43,980 nt of DNA from positions 1 to 43,980 of the forward strand of contig SFLG01000004.1 of assembly GCA_004553485.1 (NCBI GenBank), written 5' to 3'. Of the stretch, positions 10,091 through 17,823 are shown piece by piece. A model generated the notes under the pieces. That model did no database searches. It saw only the letters and a list, made by a program, of their open reading frames with translations, and was not told the origin of the DNA. The position numbers and the translations under genes were made by a program. Position 1 is the first letter of the stretch. Each line of letters opens with the position of its first letter. The stretch is from Bacteroidales bacterium (lineage in GTDB: Bacteria > Bacteroidota > Bacteroidia > Bacteroidales > Muribaculaceae).

Positions 10091-11050
10091 ATGCAGCCGA
10101 AAACCGCCCCCACGCCCGCCTACTACAAGCCCACCATCCCGAGCCAGAAACGGCGGGCCCCGTGGCACAACTACTACGGCAAAAGTGCATATATGGTTAC
10201 CTTCAACAAACAGCGGGAGTGCCCTGCTCTAAGCACACTTGAATACACACAGCCCGAAACGGCCTTTACCAACCTTACCCCCACCGGTCAAATATTACAA
10301 GGCCAGATTGAAGCCACCCCCGGCCTCCGCCCCGAAGTCAAAATTCACGACTACGTGATAATGCCCGACCACGTGCACATATTGTTAGAGGTTTTGCAGC
10401 CTATGCAAAGCCATTTGGGCGATGTTATTCAGGCAATAAAGGCCACCACCACTTCCCGCATACGCAAACTTGTCGGCGACCCCGACCTCGACGCCTTTGA
10501 GGAAGGCTTTCACGACCGCGTCATCATTGACGACCAGCAGTTTGAGAGAGTACGCAGCTACATCCTCGACAACCCGCGCCGTCTGGCCGTCCGCCGTGCC
10601 AACCCCGACTTTTTCAGGCTCGTCAGCAGCCTGACCATCGGTGGCCACGAGTGCCGGGCATACGGCAACCTGCAGCTGCTCGAAAACCCCTTCAAAGAAC
10701 AGGTAGTGGTGCACCGTGCCGACAGCCCCGACCAACGCGCCCGCAACCGTGCACGATTGCTCTACACCGCCGCCAATGGCGGTGTTCTTGTCTCGCCCTT
10801 TATCTCACCTGCCGAAAAAGTCATCCGCGACGAGGCCGAAGAGGCCGGCAGCCGCTTTATCCTCATCACCAACGACACAATTGCCGACCGCTATAAACCG
10901 GCCGGCCATGACTTTGACCTTTGCAACGAAGGCCGCCTCCTCATCATCAGCCCCGGAATAGACACCGGCTTTCCCGCCTCCCATCCCATTACCCGCGCCA
11001 CTTGCCTGGCCCTCAACGCCCTCGCCGCCACCCTCGCCGCCGGGCGGTAA
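10091..11050 (+). CDS. REP-associated tyrosine transposase (Y1/HUH) with C-terminal extra domain
   Basis: A 319-residue protein. The N-terminal half (about 25-180) is an IS200-like Y1/HUH nuclease of the RAYT type: IMPDHVHILLEV carries the metal-binding H94-x-H96, and FHDRVI followed by SYILDNPRR contains Y157, the best candidate for the DNA-attacking tyrosine (inferred from family motif). The second half (about 185-319) is not needed for a canonical RAYT (commonly 150-230 residues). It begins with AYGNLQLLENP and contains GGVLVSPFISPAEK, FILITND and LLIISPG, a strand-helix alternation suggestive of a Rossmann/DprA (SLOG)-like fold; that assignment is a guess. The gene is intact and begins 41 bases inside the left palindrome. 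RAYTs bind and nick REP palindromes; here the flanking palindromes are the obvious candidate substrate. Codon usage is less GC-biased in places than the neighbours. Confidence 0.85.
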   Translation: MQPKTAPTPAYYKPTIPSQKRRAPWHNYYGKSAYMVTFNKQRECPALSTLEYTQPETAFTNLTPTGQILQGQIEATPGLRPEVKIHDYVIMPDHVHILLEVLQPMQSHLGDVIQAIKATTTSRIRKLVGDPDLDAFEEGFHDRVIIDDQQFERVRSYILDNPRRLAVRRANPDFFRLVSSLTIGGHECRAYGNLQLLENPFKEQVVVHRADSPDQRARNRARLLYTAANGGVLVSPFISPAEKVIRDEAEEAGSRFILITNDTIADRYKPAGHDFDLCNEGRLLIISPGIDTGFPASHPITRATCLALNALAATLAAGR

Positions 11051-11081
11051 CGGCCACGGTGTTGGCCGCCGCGTATTTACT

Positions 11082-11107
11082 GTTATCGGTCGAGCTCGAC
11101 CGATAAC
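11082..11107. repeat. Palindrome copy 2 (right of RAYT gene)
   Basis: The same perfect 26-bp palindrome as copy 1. The flanks are inverted relative to copy 1: TACT on the left, GGTGACGGGTGCACGG on the right. GACGGGTGCACGG then repeats once more at 11130-11142. It lies 32 bases after the transposase stop and 80 bases from the hutI stop. Confidence 0.95.
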
Positions 11108-11186
11108 GGTGACGGGTGCACGGCCGGGTGACGGGTGCACGGGCCGGGCGCCGGGCCGGGGAGGGAGGGCGCCGGGGGGCGGGTGG

Positions 11187-12365
11187 TTAGGGGAGGGGGT
11201 GGGCGGAGAGGTAGAGGCGGTGGATGTAGGGGGTGGTGTATTGGTAGGGGATGACGGAGAGGTCGGGGAGGGGGCGGGTGAGGATGAAGTCGGCGCGGTA
11301 GCCGGGGGCGATGCGGCCGCGGGTGGCGCCGAGGTCCATGGCGGCGGCGCCGGTGGCGGTGCAGCAGGTAAGGGCCTGTTCGGGGGTGAGCTTCATCTTT
11401 ATGCATCCGAGGGCCCATACGAAGCGCATGTCGCCCGAGGGCGACGAGCCGGGGTTGTAGTCCGAGGCGAGGGCCACGCGGCATCCGGCGGCGAGGGCGC
11501 GCCGGGCGGGGGCGTAGGGCATGCCCAGGAAGAAGCTGGCTCCGGGGAGCATCGTGGCGATGGTCTGCGAGTGCGCCAGGAGGTCCAGCTCTGCCTCACC
11601 GGCCTGTTCGAGGTGGTCTACCGAAACGGCGTTGTGCGACACGCCTACCGCCGTGCCGCCGCTGGCAGCCAGCTCGTCGGCGTGGATTTTGGGACGCATG
11701 CCGTAGCGGGCGGCGGCATCGAGGATGCGGGCTGTCTGGTCGGGGGTGAAGAAGCCGCGGTCGCAGAAGACGTCGACAAAGTCGGCCAGGCCCTCGGCAG
11801 CGACGGCGGGCAGCATATCGTCGACGATGTGCGTCACGTAGTCGTCCTGACGGCCGGCAAAGGCGCGGCCCACGGCATGGGCGCCCAGGAAGGTGGTGCG
11901 CACCGTCATCGGCGACGCCTCGGCGATACGCGCTATCACGCGCAGCATCTTCAGCTCGTCGGGCAGTGTGAGGCCGTAGCCGCTCTTTATCTCTATCGAG
12001 CCGGTGCCCTTGCGCATCACCTCGTCGGCGCGTGCCATCGACTGAGCGAACAGCTCGTCCTCGCTTGTCCCGTGCAGCAGGTCGGCGCTGTTGAGGATGC
12101 CGCCACCGCGGGCGGCTATCTCCTCGTAGCTGAGGCCGTCAATTTTGTCGCGGAACTCGCCGTGGCGGCTGCCGGCAAAGACAATGTGCGTGTGCGAGTC
12201 GCAGAACGACGGCAGGGCCATTCCCCCCTGCGCGTCAACCACCTCTTCGTCGGCAAAAGCCGCGGGACAGGCCGACATCGGGCCCATGGCGGCAAAATCG
12301 GCGCCTTCGGTGCGAAGCCACGCCGGTCCGGCACATTCGTATCCGAAAATGCGGGCGATATTCAT
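11187..12365 (-). CDS. hutI: Imidazolonepropionase
   Basis: Hydrolyses 4-imidazolone-5-propionate to N-formimino-L-glutamate, the third step of histidine breakdown, in the cytosol. It is 392 residues from the chosen ATG; an in-frame ATG three codons upstream is also possible. Amidohydrolase features: a short N-terminal beta domain, then PSFCDSHTHIVFAGSR with metal ligands H58 and H60, a downstream HADELAASGGTAVGVSH segment with further conserved His/Glu, and a later SDYNPGSSP motif typical of HutI. It is the last gene of the hut operon, 16 bases after hutH (stop at 12382). The length matches the family (about 390-420). Confidence 0.95.
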   Translation of the reverse strand: MNIARIFGYECAGPAWLRTEGADFAAMGPMSACPAAFADEEVVDAQGGMALPSFCDSHTHIVFAGSRHGEFRDKIDGLSYEEIAARGGGILNSADLLHGTSEDELFAQSMARADEVMRKGTGSIEIKSGYGLTLPDELKMLRVIARIAEASPMTVRTTFLGAHAVGRAFAGRQDDYVTHIVDDMLPAVAAEGLADFVDVFCDRGFFTPDQTARILDAAARYGMRPKIHADELAASGGTAVGVSHNAVSVDHLEQAGEAELDLLAHSQTIATMLPGASFFLGMPYAPARRALAAGCRVALASDYNPGSSPSGDMRFVWALGCIKMKLTPEQALTCCTATGAAAMDLGATRGRIAPGYRADFILTRPLPDLSVIPYQYTTPYIHRLYLSAHPLP

Positions 12366-12381
12366 TACCAGCATAGCTCCG

Positions 12382-13866
12382 TCACTGTTCTTTCAGGAAT
12401 TGCACACTTGCCTCGATGAGGGGCGACATCACCGTGTCGTCGACGATGAAGGGGACCACCTTGCGGTACTGCGCGTGCCAGTCTTCGAGGGCCGGCGAGG
12501 TGCGCAGGGGGCGACGGAACTCGATTGCCTGGGCGGCGTTCATCAGCTCTATGGCCAGCACGCGGCGCACGTTGTCGACCACCTTCACCAGCTTTGTGGC
12601 GCTGTTTCCGCCCATCGACACATGGTCCTCCTGCCCCTGCGACGACGGGATGCTGTCGCAGCTCGTGGGCCAGCAGAGGCCCTTGTTCTGGTTGACCACC
12701 GAGGCCGCGGCGTACTGCGGGATCATAAATCCGCTGTTGAGGCCGGGATTGGCCACCAGGAACGACGGCAGGTCGCGTGCTCCGGAGATAAGGCGGTAGA
12801 TGCGGCGCTCCGAGATATTTGCCAGCTCGGCCATCGCCAGGCACAGATAGTCCATCGGCAGCGCTATGGGCTCGCCGTGGAAATTTCCGGCCGACACCAC
12901 CATGTCCAGTTCGGGGAACACCATCGGGTTGTCCGTGGGGCTGTTGATTTCGGTCTCTATAACGTTGCGCACAAAGGCGAAGGCATCCTTCACGGCGCCA
13001 TGCACCTGCGGCATACAACGGAACGAGTACGGATCCTGCACATGCTTCTTTGGCTGTGCTATGAGCTGGCTTCCCTCGAGCCACCGGCGCACGGCCTGAG
13101 CCGTCTGCAGCTGGCCGGGATGTGCGCGCACGACGTGCACCTCGTCGTCGAAGGGCTCGATGCGGCCGTCGAAGGCGTCAAGGCTGAGGGCGCCGATTTT
13201 GTCGGCAAGGGTAATGAGTTTTTCGGCGGCGAGCAGTGCGTGCACGGCGTTGGCGGCCATGAACTGCGTGCCGTTGAGGAGCGCCAGGCCCTCCTTCGAC
13301 GCCAGGCGTATGGGCTCGAGGCCCAGCTCGGCCAGCACGTCGGCGGCGGGGCGTACGGCACCCTTGTAGTGCACCTCGCCCAGGCCCAGCAGGGGCAGGC
13401 ACATGTTGGCCAGCGGCGCCAGGTCGCCCGAGGCGCCCAGCGAGCCCAGGCGGTAGACCACGGGGCAGACGCCGAGGTTGAAGAAGTCGAGCAGACGCTG
13501 TACCGTGCCAAGCTGCGCGCCCGAGTTGCCGTAACTGAGGCTTTGGGCCTTGAGCAGAAGCATCAGACGCACAATTTCCGGGTCGAGCATCTCGCCCAGG
13601 CCGCACGCGTGGCTCTTGACCAGGTTCTCCTGCAGCTGTGCCAGCCCGTCGGCCGACACGCTGACGTTGCAGAGCGAGCCAAAGCCCGTGGTGACGCCGT
13701 AGATGGGACGGTCGGCCCGTTCAATCTTTTTGTCAAGGTATTCGCGGCAGCTGACGATGCGGCTGACGGCAGTGTCGGACAGCCCGACATGCATCCCGTT
13801 TTCGATTATTGAGCGCACCGTGTCGAGCGACAGGCGCTGCGAGGGGTCGATAAGATATGTTTTCAT
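12382..13866 (-). CDS. hutH: Histidine ammonia-lyase
   Basis: Removes ammonia from L-histidine to give urocanate, committing histidine to degradation. At 494 residues it is within the range of bacterial HutH (about 500-510). The Ala-Ser-Gly triad that cyclises into the MIO electrophile is A145-S146-G147 in GSLGASGDLAPLA. YGVTTGFG with Y56 and the NSPTDNP motif are also present. The ATG overlaps the hutU stop in an ATGA, a sign of translational coupling. Tyrosine ammonia-lyases share the fold, but the neighbours make histidine the substrate. Confidence 0.96.
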   Translation of the reverse strand: MKTYLIDPSQRLSLDTVRSIIENGMHVGLSDTAVSRIVSCREYLDKKIERADRPIYGVTTGFGSLCNVSVSADGLAQLQENLVKSHACGLGEMLDPEIVRLMLLLKAQSLSYGNSGAQLGTVQRLLDFFNLGVCPVVYRLGSLGASGDLAPLANMCLPLLGLGEVHYKGAVRPAADVLAELGLEPIRLASKEGLALLNGTQFMAANAVHALLAAEKLITLADKIGALSLDAFDGRIEPFDDEVHVVRAHPGQLQTAQAVRRWLEGSQLIAQPKKHVQDPYSFRCMPQVHGAVKDAFAFVRNVIETEINSPTDNPMVFPELDMVVSAGNFHGEPIALPMDYLCLAMAELANISERRIYRLISGARDLPSFLVANPGLNSGFMIPQYAAASVVNQNKGLCWPTSCDSIPSSQGQEDHVSMGGNSATKLVKVVDNVRRVLAIELMNAAQAIEFRRPLRTSPALEDWHAQYRKVVPFIVDDTVMSPLIEASVQFLKEQ

Positions 13867-15884
13867 TTCTTTGGCAGGGTCTTTTCAATTATTTCATCAT
13901 CGACAAGGTTTGGCATCGTCACCGTCAGGCCGGGGGTGCGGTCCATTTCGCGCCGGATGGCCGTCATGGCGCCGTCGTTGCGGCCCCACGAGCGGCGTGC
14001 GATGCCGTTGTTGACATCCCACAGCAGCATCTCCCTGATGCGCCGGTCGGCCTCGTCCGAGCCGTCGATGACCATACCGAAGCCACCGTTTATCACCTCA
14101 CCCCAGCCTACTCCGCCGCCGTTGTGCAGCGATACCCATGTGGCGCCGCGGAAGGCATCGCCGATGACGTTGTGGACGGCCATGTCGGCGCAGAACTGCG
14201 AGCCGTCGGTGATGTTTGATGTCTCGCGGTAGGGCGAGTCGGTGCCCGAGACGTCGTGGTGGTCGCGTCCCAGCACTATCGGTGCCGAAATTTCGCCGCG
14301 GCGGATGGCGTCGTTGAAGGCCAGGGCGATGCGTGCGCGGCCCTCGGCGTCGGCGTACAATATGCGCGCCTGCGAGCCCACGACAAGGTGGTTGTCGCCG
14401 GCCTGGCGTATCCAGTGCAGGTTGTCGGCAAGCTGGCCGCGGATATCGGCGGGAGCCGTTTCGAGCATCTTCTCGAGCACGTCGCCGGCAATCTTGTCCG
14501 ATTTGGCAAGTTCGGCGGGGTCGCCGCTGGTGCAGACCCAGCGGAAGGGTCCGAAGCCGTAGTCGAAGAAGTCGGGGCCCATAATAGCCTGCACGTATGA
14601 CGGATAGCGGAAGCCGTTGCCGTCGGCGGCCATTATGTCGGCACCGGCGCGGCTCGACTGCAACAGGAAGGCGTTGCCGTAGTCGAAGAAGTACATACCC
14701 TTGTCGGTCAAGCGGTTGATGGCATCAACCTGACGGCGGAGCGACTTGTGCACCTCGTCGGCGAAGCGCTCGGGGTCGTCGGCCATCATGGCCTTGGCCT
14801 CGTCGAACGTCATCCCGGCAGGATAGTAGCCGCCGGCGTACGGGTTGTGCAGCGATGTCTGGTCAGAGCCCAGGTCGACCTGCACGCCGTTGTCGGCAAG
14901 GAACTCCCACAGGTCGACCACATTGCCCTGGTATGCGAACGACACGGCCTCGCCGGCCTCGCGGGCCTCGTTGACGCGTTTGAGCAGCGCGGGCAGGTCG
15001 GTGTACACCTCGTCGACCCATCCCTGCTCGTGGCGCTTGGCCACGGCGGCGGGGTTGATTTCGGCCGTCACCGACACCACGCCGGCGATGTTGCCGGCCT
15101 TGGGCTGCGCGCCCGACATGCCGCCCAGACCCGCCGTCACAAAGAGCATGCCGCGCAGGCTGTGGTCGGCGGCCTTGCTGCGGCGCCGTCCGGCGTTGAG
15201 GACGGTGATGGTGGTACCGTGGACAATGCCCTGGGGACCGATGTACATATACGAGCCGGCCGTCATCTGGCCGTACTGCGACACGCCGAGGGCGTTCATG
15301 CGCTCCCAGTCGTCGGGGCTCGAATAGTTGGGGATGACCATGCCGTTCGTCACCACCAAGCGGGGTGCGCCGGGGTGCGAGGGGAACAGGCCGAGGGGGT
15401 GTCCCGAGTACATCACCAGGGTCTGGTTGTCGGTCATCTCGCTCAGATATTTCATTGTCAGGCGGTACTGTGCCCAGTTCTGGAACACGGCGCCGTTGCC
15501 GCCGTATGTGATGAGCTCGTGCGGATGCTGTGCCACGCGCGGGTCGAGGTTGTTCTGTATCATCAGCATGATGGCCTGCGCCTGGCGGCTCTTGGCCGGG
15601 TACTCGTCGATGGGACGGGCGTACATGGGATAGGTGGGGCGGTAGCGGTACATGTAGATGCGGCCGTAGCGGTGCAGCTCGTCGGCAAACTCGGGCGCGA
15701 GGGCGGCGTGCTGCTCCTTGGGGAAATAGCGCAGGGCGTTGCGCAGGGCAAGGCGCTCCTGGTCGGGGGTGAGGATGTGCTTGCGGCGCGGGGCATGGTT
15801 TACCGTGCCGTCGTATTCACGTGCCGGGGGGATGGTGGCGGGGATGCCGCCGCGGATGTCGGCGCGAAACTCTTCCAGTGTCAT
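13863..15884 (-). CDS. hutU: Urocanate hydratase
   Basis: Converts urocanate to 4-imidazolone-5-propionate using tightly bound NAD+ as electrophile. The protein has 673 residues, like the long urocanases of animals and many Bacteroidetes and unlike the roughly 555-residue form of Pseudomonas or Bacillus. Recognisable segments are TYGGNGAVFQNW, MYSGHPLGLFPS, GGMSGAQPKAGNIAG (dinucleotide region) and VCTSGDPAELA. It overlaps hutH by four bases. A 110-bp gap upstream, up to ftcD, contains palindrome copy 3 and a 16-bp direct repeat, so expression of hutU-hutH-hutI relative to ftcD may be modulated there (inference). Confidence 0.95.
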   Translation of the reverse strand: MTLEEFRADIRGGIPATIPPAREYDGTVNHAPRRKHILTPDQERLALRNALRYFPKEQHAALAPEFADELHRYGRIYMYRYRPTYPMYARPIDEYPAKSRQAQAIMLMIQNNLDPRVAQHPHELITYGGNGAVFQNWAQYRLTMKYLSEMTDNQTLVMYSGHPLGLFPSHPGAPRLVVTNGMVIPNYSSPDDWERMNALGVSQYGQMTAGSYMYIGPQGIVHGTTITVLNAGRRRSKAADHSLRGMLFVTAGLGGMSGAQPKAGNIAGVVSVTAEINPAAVAKRHEQGWVDEVYTDLPALLKRVNEAREAGEAVSFAYQGNVVDLWEFLADNGVQVDLGSDQTSLHNPYAGGYYPAGMTFDEAKAMMADDPERFADEVHKSLRRQVDAINRLTDKGMYFFDYGNAFLLQSSRAGADIMAADGNGFRYPSYVQAIMGPDFFDYGFGPFRWVCTSGDPAELAKSDKIAGDVLEKMLETAPADIRGQLADNLHWIRQAGDNHLVVGSQARILYADAEGRARIALAFNDAIRRGEISAPIVLGRDHHDVSGTDSPYRETSNITDGSQFCADMAVHNVIGDAFRGATWVSLHNGGGVGWGEVINGGFGMVIDGSDEADRRIREMLLWDVNNGIARRSWGRNDGAMTAIRREMDRTPGLTVTMPNLVDDEIIEKTLPKK

Positions 15885-15916
15885 TTGCGTAGGGGGTATT
15901 ATGGGGGGTGTGGACG

Positions 15917-15942
15917 GTTATCGGTCGAGCTCGACCGATAAC
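15917..15942. repeat. Palindrome copy 3 (inside hut operon)
   Basis: Identical 26-bp palindrome located between ftcD and hutU. The right flank GGTGACGGGT matches copy 2; the left flank is GGACG instead of TACT. A transcript from ftcD to hutU would carry it as a 13-bp hairpin about 30 bases before the hutU start. Confidence 0.95.
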
Positions 15943-15955
15943 GGTGACGGGTAGT

Positions 15956-15991
15956 TGAAGCGGGTGAGGGCTAAATGAAGCGGGTGAGGGC
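15956..15991. repeat. 16-bp direct repeat between ftcD and hutU
   Basis: TGAAGCGGGTGAGGGC occurs at 15956-15971 and again at 15976-15991, a 20-base period, just downstream of the ftcD stop codon. Confidence 0.85.
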
Positions 15992-15994
15992 CTG

Positions 15995-17695
15995 TCAGCC
16001 CTGGATTTTGGCGGTGATGGTTTGCAGGAGGGCGGCCTCGCGCTCTTTGGCCTCGGTCTCGATGGCCTCGGCGCGCTCTACCAGCTCGCGGGCTTTCTCG
16101 CGGTCTTTGAGGCCGGCGGCGTTGATGCGGACGTTAAGACCGGCGCCGAGCACTGCGGCACGTGCTGCCAGCACGCCCACGCCGGCGTCGGAGATGCTTG
16201 CGGGGTTGCCCGTCTCGGCCATAGCCTCGCACAGGTCGAAGCACTCGTTGGCGGCGCGCATCGTGCGCAGGGGCACGAGGGTGGCGTAGAGGGTAGCCTC
16301 CTCCATCGCCTTGTCGCGCAGCATCTTCTCGTGGTCGGTGCCCTTGGGCATCTGGATTGCCGCCATGATACGGTTGAAGGCCGCCGTGTCCTCGTCGACG
16401 AGGTCGAGCAGACGCTCCATCAGCATCTGGCCGCCGTCGGCGTAGTCGGAGAACTCGTGCCAGCGGTCGTCCCATCCTGCCTTGTGGGCGCTGAGGTTGG
16501 CCACCATCGTACCCAGGGCGGCGGCAAGGGCGCCCATATATGCCGACACCGAACCGCCGCCGGGAGCAGGCGACTCGCTGGCGGTCTCTTCGGCAAAGCC
16601 CTTGACGGTGAGGTCGACAAGATTTTTGCCGGCCTCGGGCTCTATCATGTACTCGATAATCTTCTCCTTGGGCTTGAAGTGAGCCAGCTCGTCGAGGCCC
16701 ATCGACTTGACGGCCATACGCACAATCTCGTGCTCAGGGATGCCCGTCGAGCGCTGCTGTTTGTGCAGGAAGTATCGTCCGGCGTCGACGATGGCCTTTT
16801 TGGGCACAAGGCCCACAATCTCGGTGCCGGTGACGCGTATGCCGCGGGCGGCGGCGGCGCGGGTGACCTCGTCGAAGGCCACGTGCAAGGGCGTGCGCGA
16901 GATGTCGGTGATGTTCATCGACACCTGGGCGATGCCGTATTCGTCGATGTACCAGCCTATTGCCTTTGTGCCAGGCAGGGTGCCGGGAATCATTATCACG
17001 TTGCCGTTCTCGTCCTTCACGGGCTTGCCGTTGGGCTTGCCTCCCTCGCGTTTGGGACGGCCCTTCTCGCGCACGTCAAAGGCGATGGCGTTGGCGCGGC
17101 GGGTGCTGGTGGTGTTGAGGTTGAAGTTGACGGCGATGAGGAAGTCGCGTGCGCCGACGGCGGTGGCACCGGTGCGTGCGGCAGCCTCGTCGTAGGGACG
17201 GTCGCCGAAGTCGGGAGCCAGGCCCGGGTGGTTCATCTTCTCGGGCAGCGCCTCGTATTCGCCCTGGCGGCAGACGGCCAGGTTGCGGCGCTCGGGGGTA
17301 AAGGCCGCGGCCTCGTAGCAGTAAGTGGGGATGCCCAGGTCGTCCGAGATGCGGCGGGCCAGGTCGCGGGCCATCTGCGCACATTCCTCAAGGGTGACGC
17401 CCGACACGGGTATCAGCGGCAGCACGTCGGTGGCGCCCATGCGCGGGTGCGCGCCGTGATGCAGGTTCATGTCGATAAGCTCCGAGGCACGGCGGACACC
17501 GCGGAAAGCGGCCTCGACAACAGCCTCCGGCTCGCCCACAAAGGTCACCACGGTGCGGTTGGTGGCCTCGCCGGGGTCGACGTCAAGCAGGCGTATGCCC
17601 TTTACCGACTCGATGGCGTCGGTGATTTTCTTTATGATTTCCTTGTTGCGGCCCTCGCTGAAATTGGGCACACATTCAATTATCCGTTTTTCCAT
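15995..17695 (-). CDS. ftcD: Bifunctional glutamate formiminotransferase / formiminotetrahydrofolate cyclodeaminase
   Basis: Finishes histidine degradation. The N-terminal domain transfers the formimino group of N-formiminoglutamate to tetrahydrofolate, releasing glutamate; the C-terminal domain deaminates the product to 5,10-methenyl-THF. The 566 residues contain both domains in the same order as the animal enzyme (about 540). Formiminotransferase part, about 1-330: IIECVPNFSEG at the start and NLHHGAHPRMGATD with the catalytic His region at 79-83. Cyclodeaminase part, about 350-560: SPAPGGGSVSAYMGALAAALG and AETGNPASISDAGVG. It is the promoter-proximal gene of the hut operon. It replaces the HutG or HutF/HutG routes, so one-carbon units go to folate. 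Confidence 0.96.
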   Translation of the reverse strand: MEKRIIECVPNFSEGRNKEIIKKITDAIESVKGIRLLDVDPGEATNRTVVTFVGEPEAVVEAAFRGVRRASELIDMNLHHGAHPRMGATDVLPLIPVSGVTLEECAQMARDLARRISDDLGIPTYCYEAAAFTPERRNLAVCRQGEYEALPEKMNHPGLAPDFGDRPYDEAAARTGATAVGARDFLIAVNFNLNTTSTRRANAIAFDVREKGRPKREGGKPNGKPVKDENGNVIMIPGTLPGTKAIGWYIDEYGIAQVSMNITDISRTPLHVAFDEVTRAAAARGIRVTGTEIVGLVPKKAIVDAGRYFLHKQQRSTGIPEHEIVRMAVKSMGLDELAHFKPKEKIIEYMIEPEAGKNLVDLTVKGFAEETASESPAPGGGSVSAYMGALAAALGTMVANLSAHKAGWDDRWHEFSDYADGGQMLMERLLDLVDEDTAAFNRIMAAIQMPKGTDHEKMLRDKAMEEATLYATLVPLRTMRAANECFDLCEAMAETGNPASISDAGVGVLAARAAVLGAGLNVRINAAGLKDREKARELVERAEAIETEAKEREAALLQTITAKIQG

Positions 17696-17725
17696 AATAA
17701 AAAACTTAAGGGTTTACTTTACTCG

Positions 17726-17756
17726 CAAATTTAACTGAAATTTCCGAGACAGCAAA
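17726..17756 (-). promoter_or_regulatory. Bacteroidetes-type promoter of the hut operon
   Basis: On the minus strand TTTG (17756-17753), 19 bases, then TAAATTTG (17733-17726), a full match to the -33/-7 consensus. The ftcD ATG starts 30 bases downstream. Confidence 0.8.
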
Positions 17757-17823
17757 GAACCGGGGCTTTCAATCAGAAAAGACGGTATACATGGCCCGTA
17801 CCATTGCGTGACGATGCGGGTGG

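Larger units (their letters stand above)
10001..11130. mobile_element. RAYT element: transposase gene between inverted palindromic arms
   Basis: The transposase gene is bounded by two copies of a composite arm in inverted orientation. Left arm: 10001-10054. Right arm: 11078-11130. Each arm consists of an outer segment related to GGTGACGGGTGCACGG, a perfect 26-bp palindrome, and an inner TACT (read outward from the gene; AGTA on the plus strand at the left). No flanking target duplication was recognised. The element sits between the convergent ends of yifB and hutI. This resembles the RAYT/REP (BIME) arrangement known from proteobacteria; assignment of the exact ends is inference. Confidence 0.75.

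Noticed and set aside
9990..11150. CRISPR or integron-type explanation for the palindromic repeats
   Set aside because: The copies are kilobases apart, have no spacers of regular length, and there are no cas or integrase genes.
11109..12419. Plus-strand open frame across hutI
   Set aside because: It begins inside the palindrome flank, and its Gly/Val/Ala-rich product has no family features. The minus strand encodes a full HutI with its metal-binding motif.
17755..17823. Possible terminator of the suf operon after the lipoprotein gene
   Set aside because: Only weak pairing (GGTAC with GTATACC) and no T run were found, so no terminator is called.
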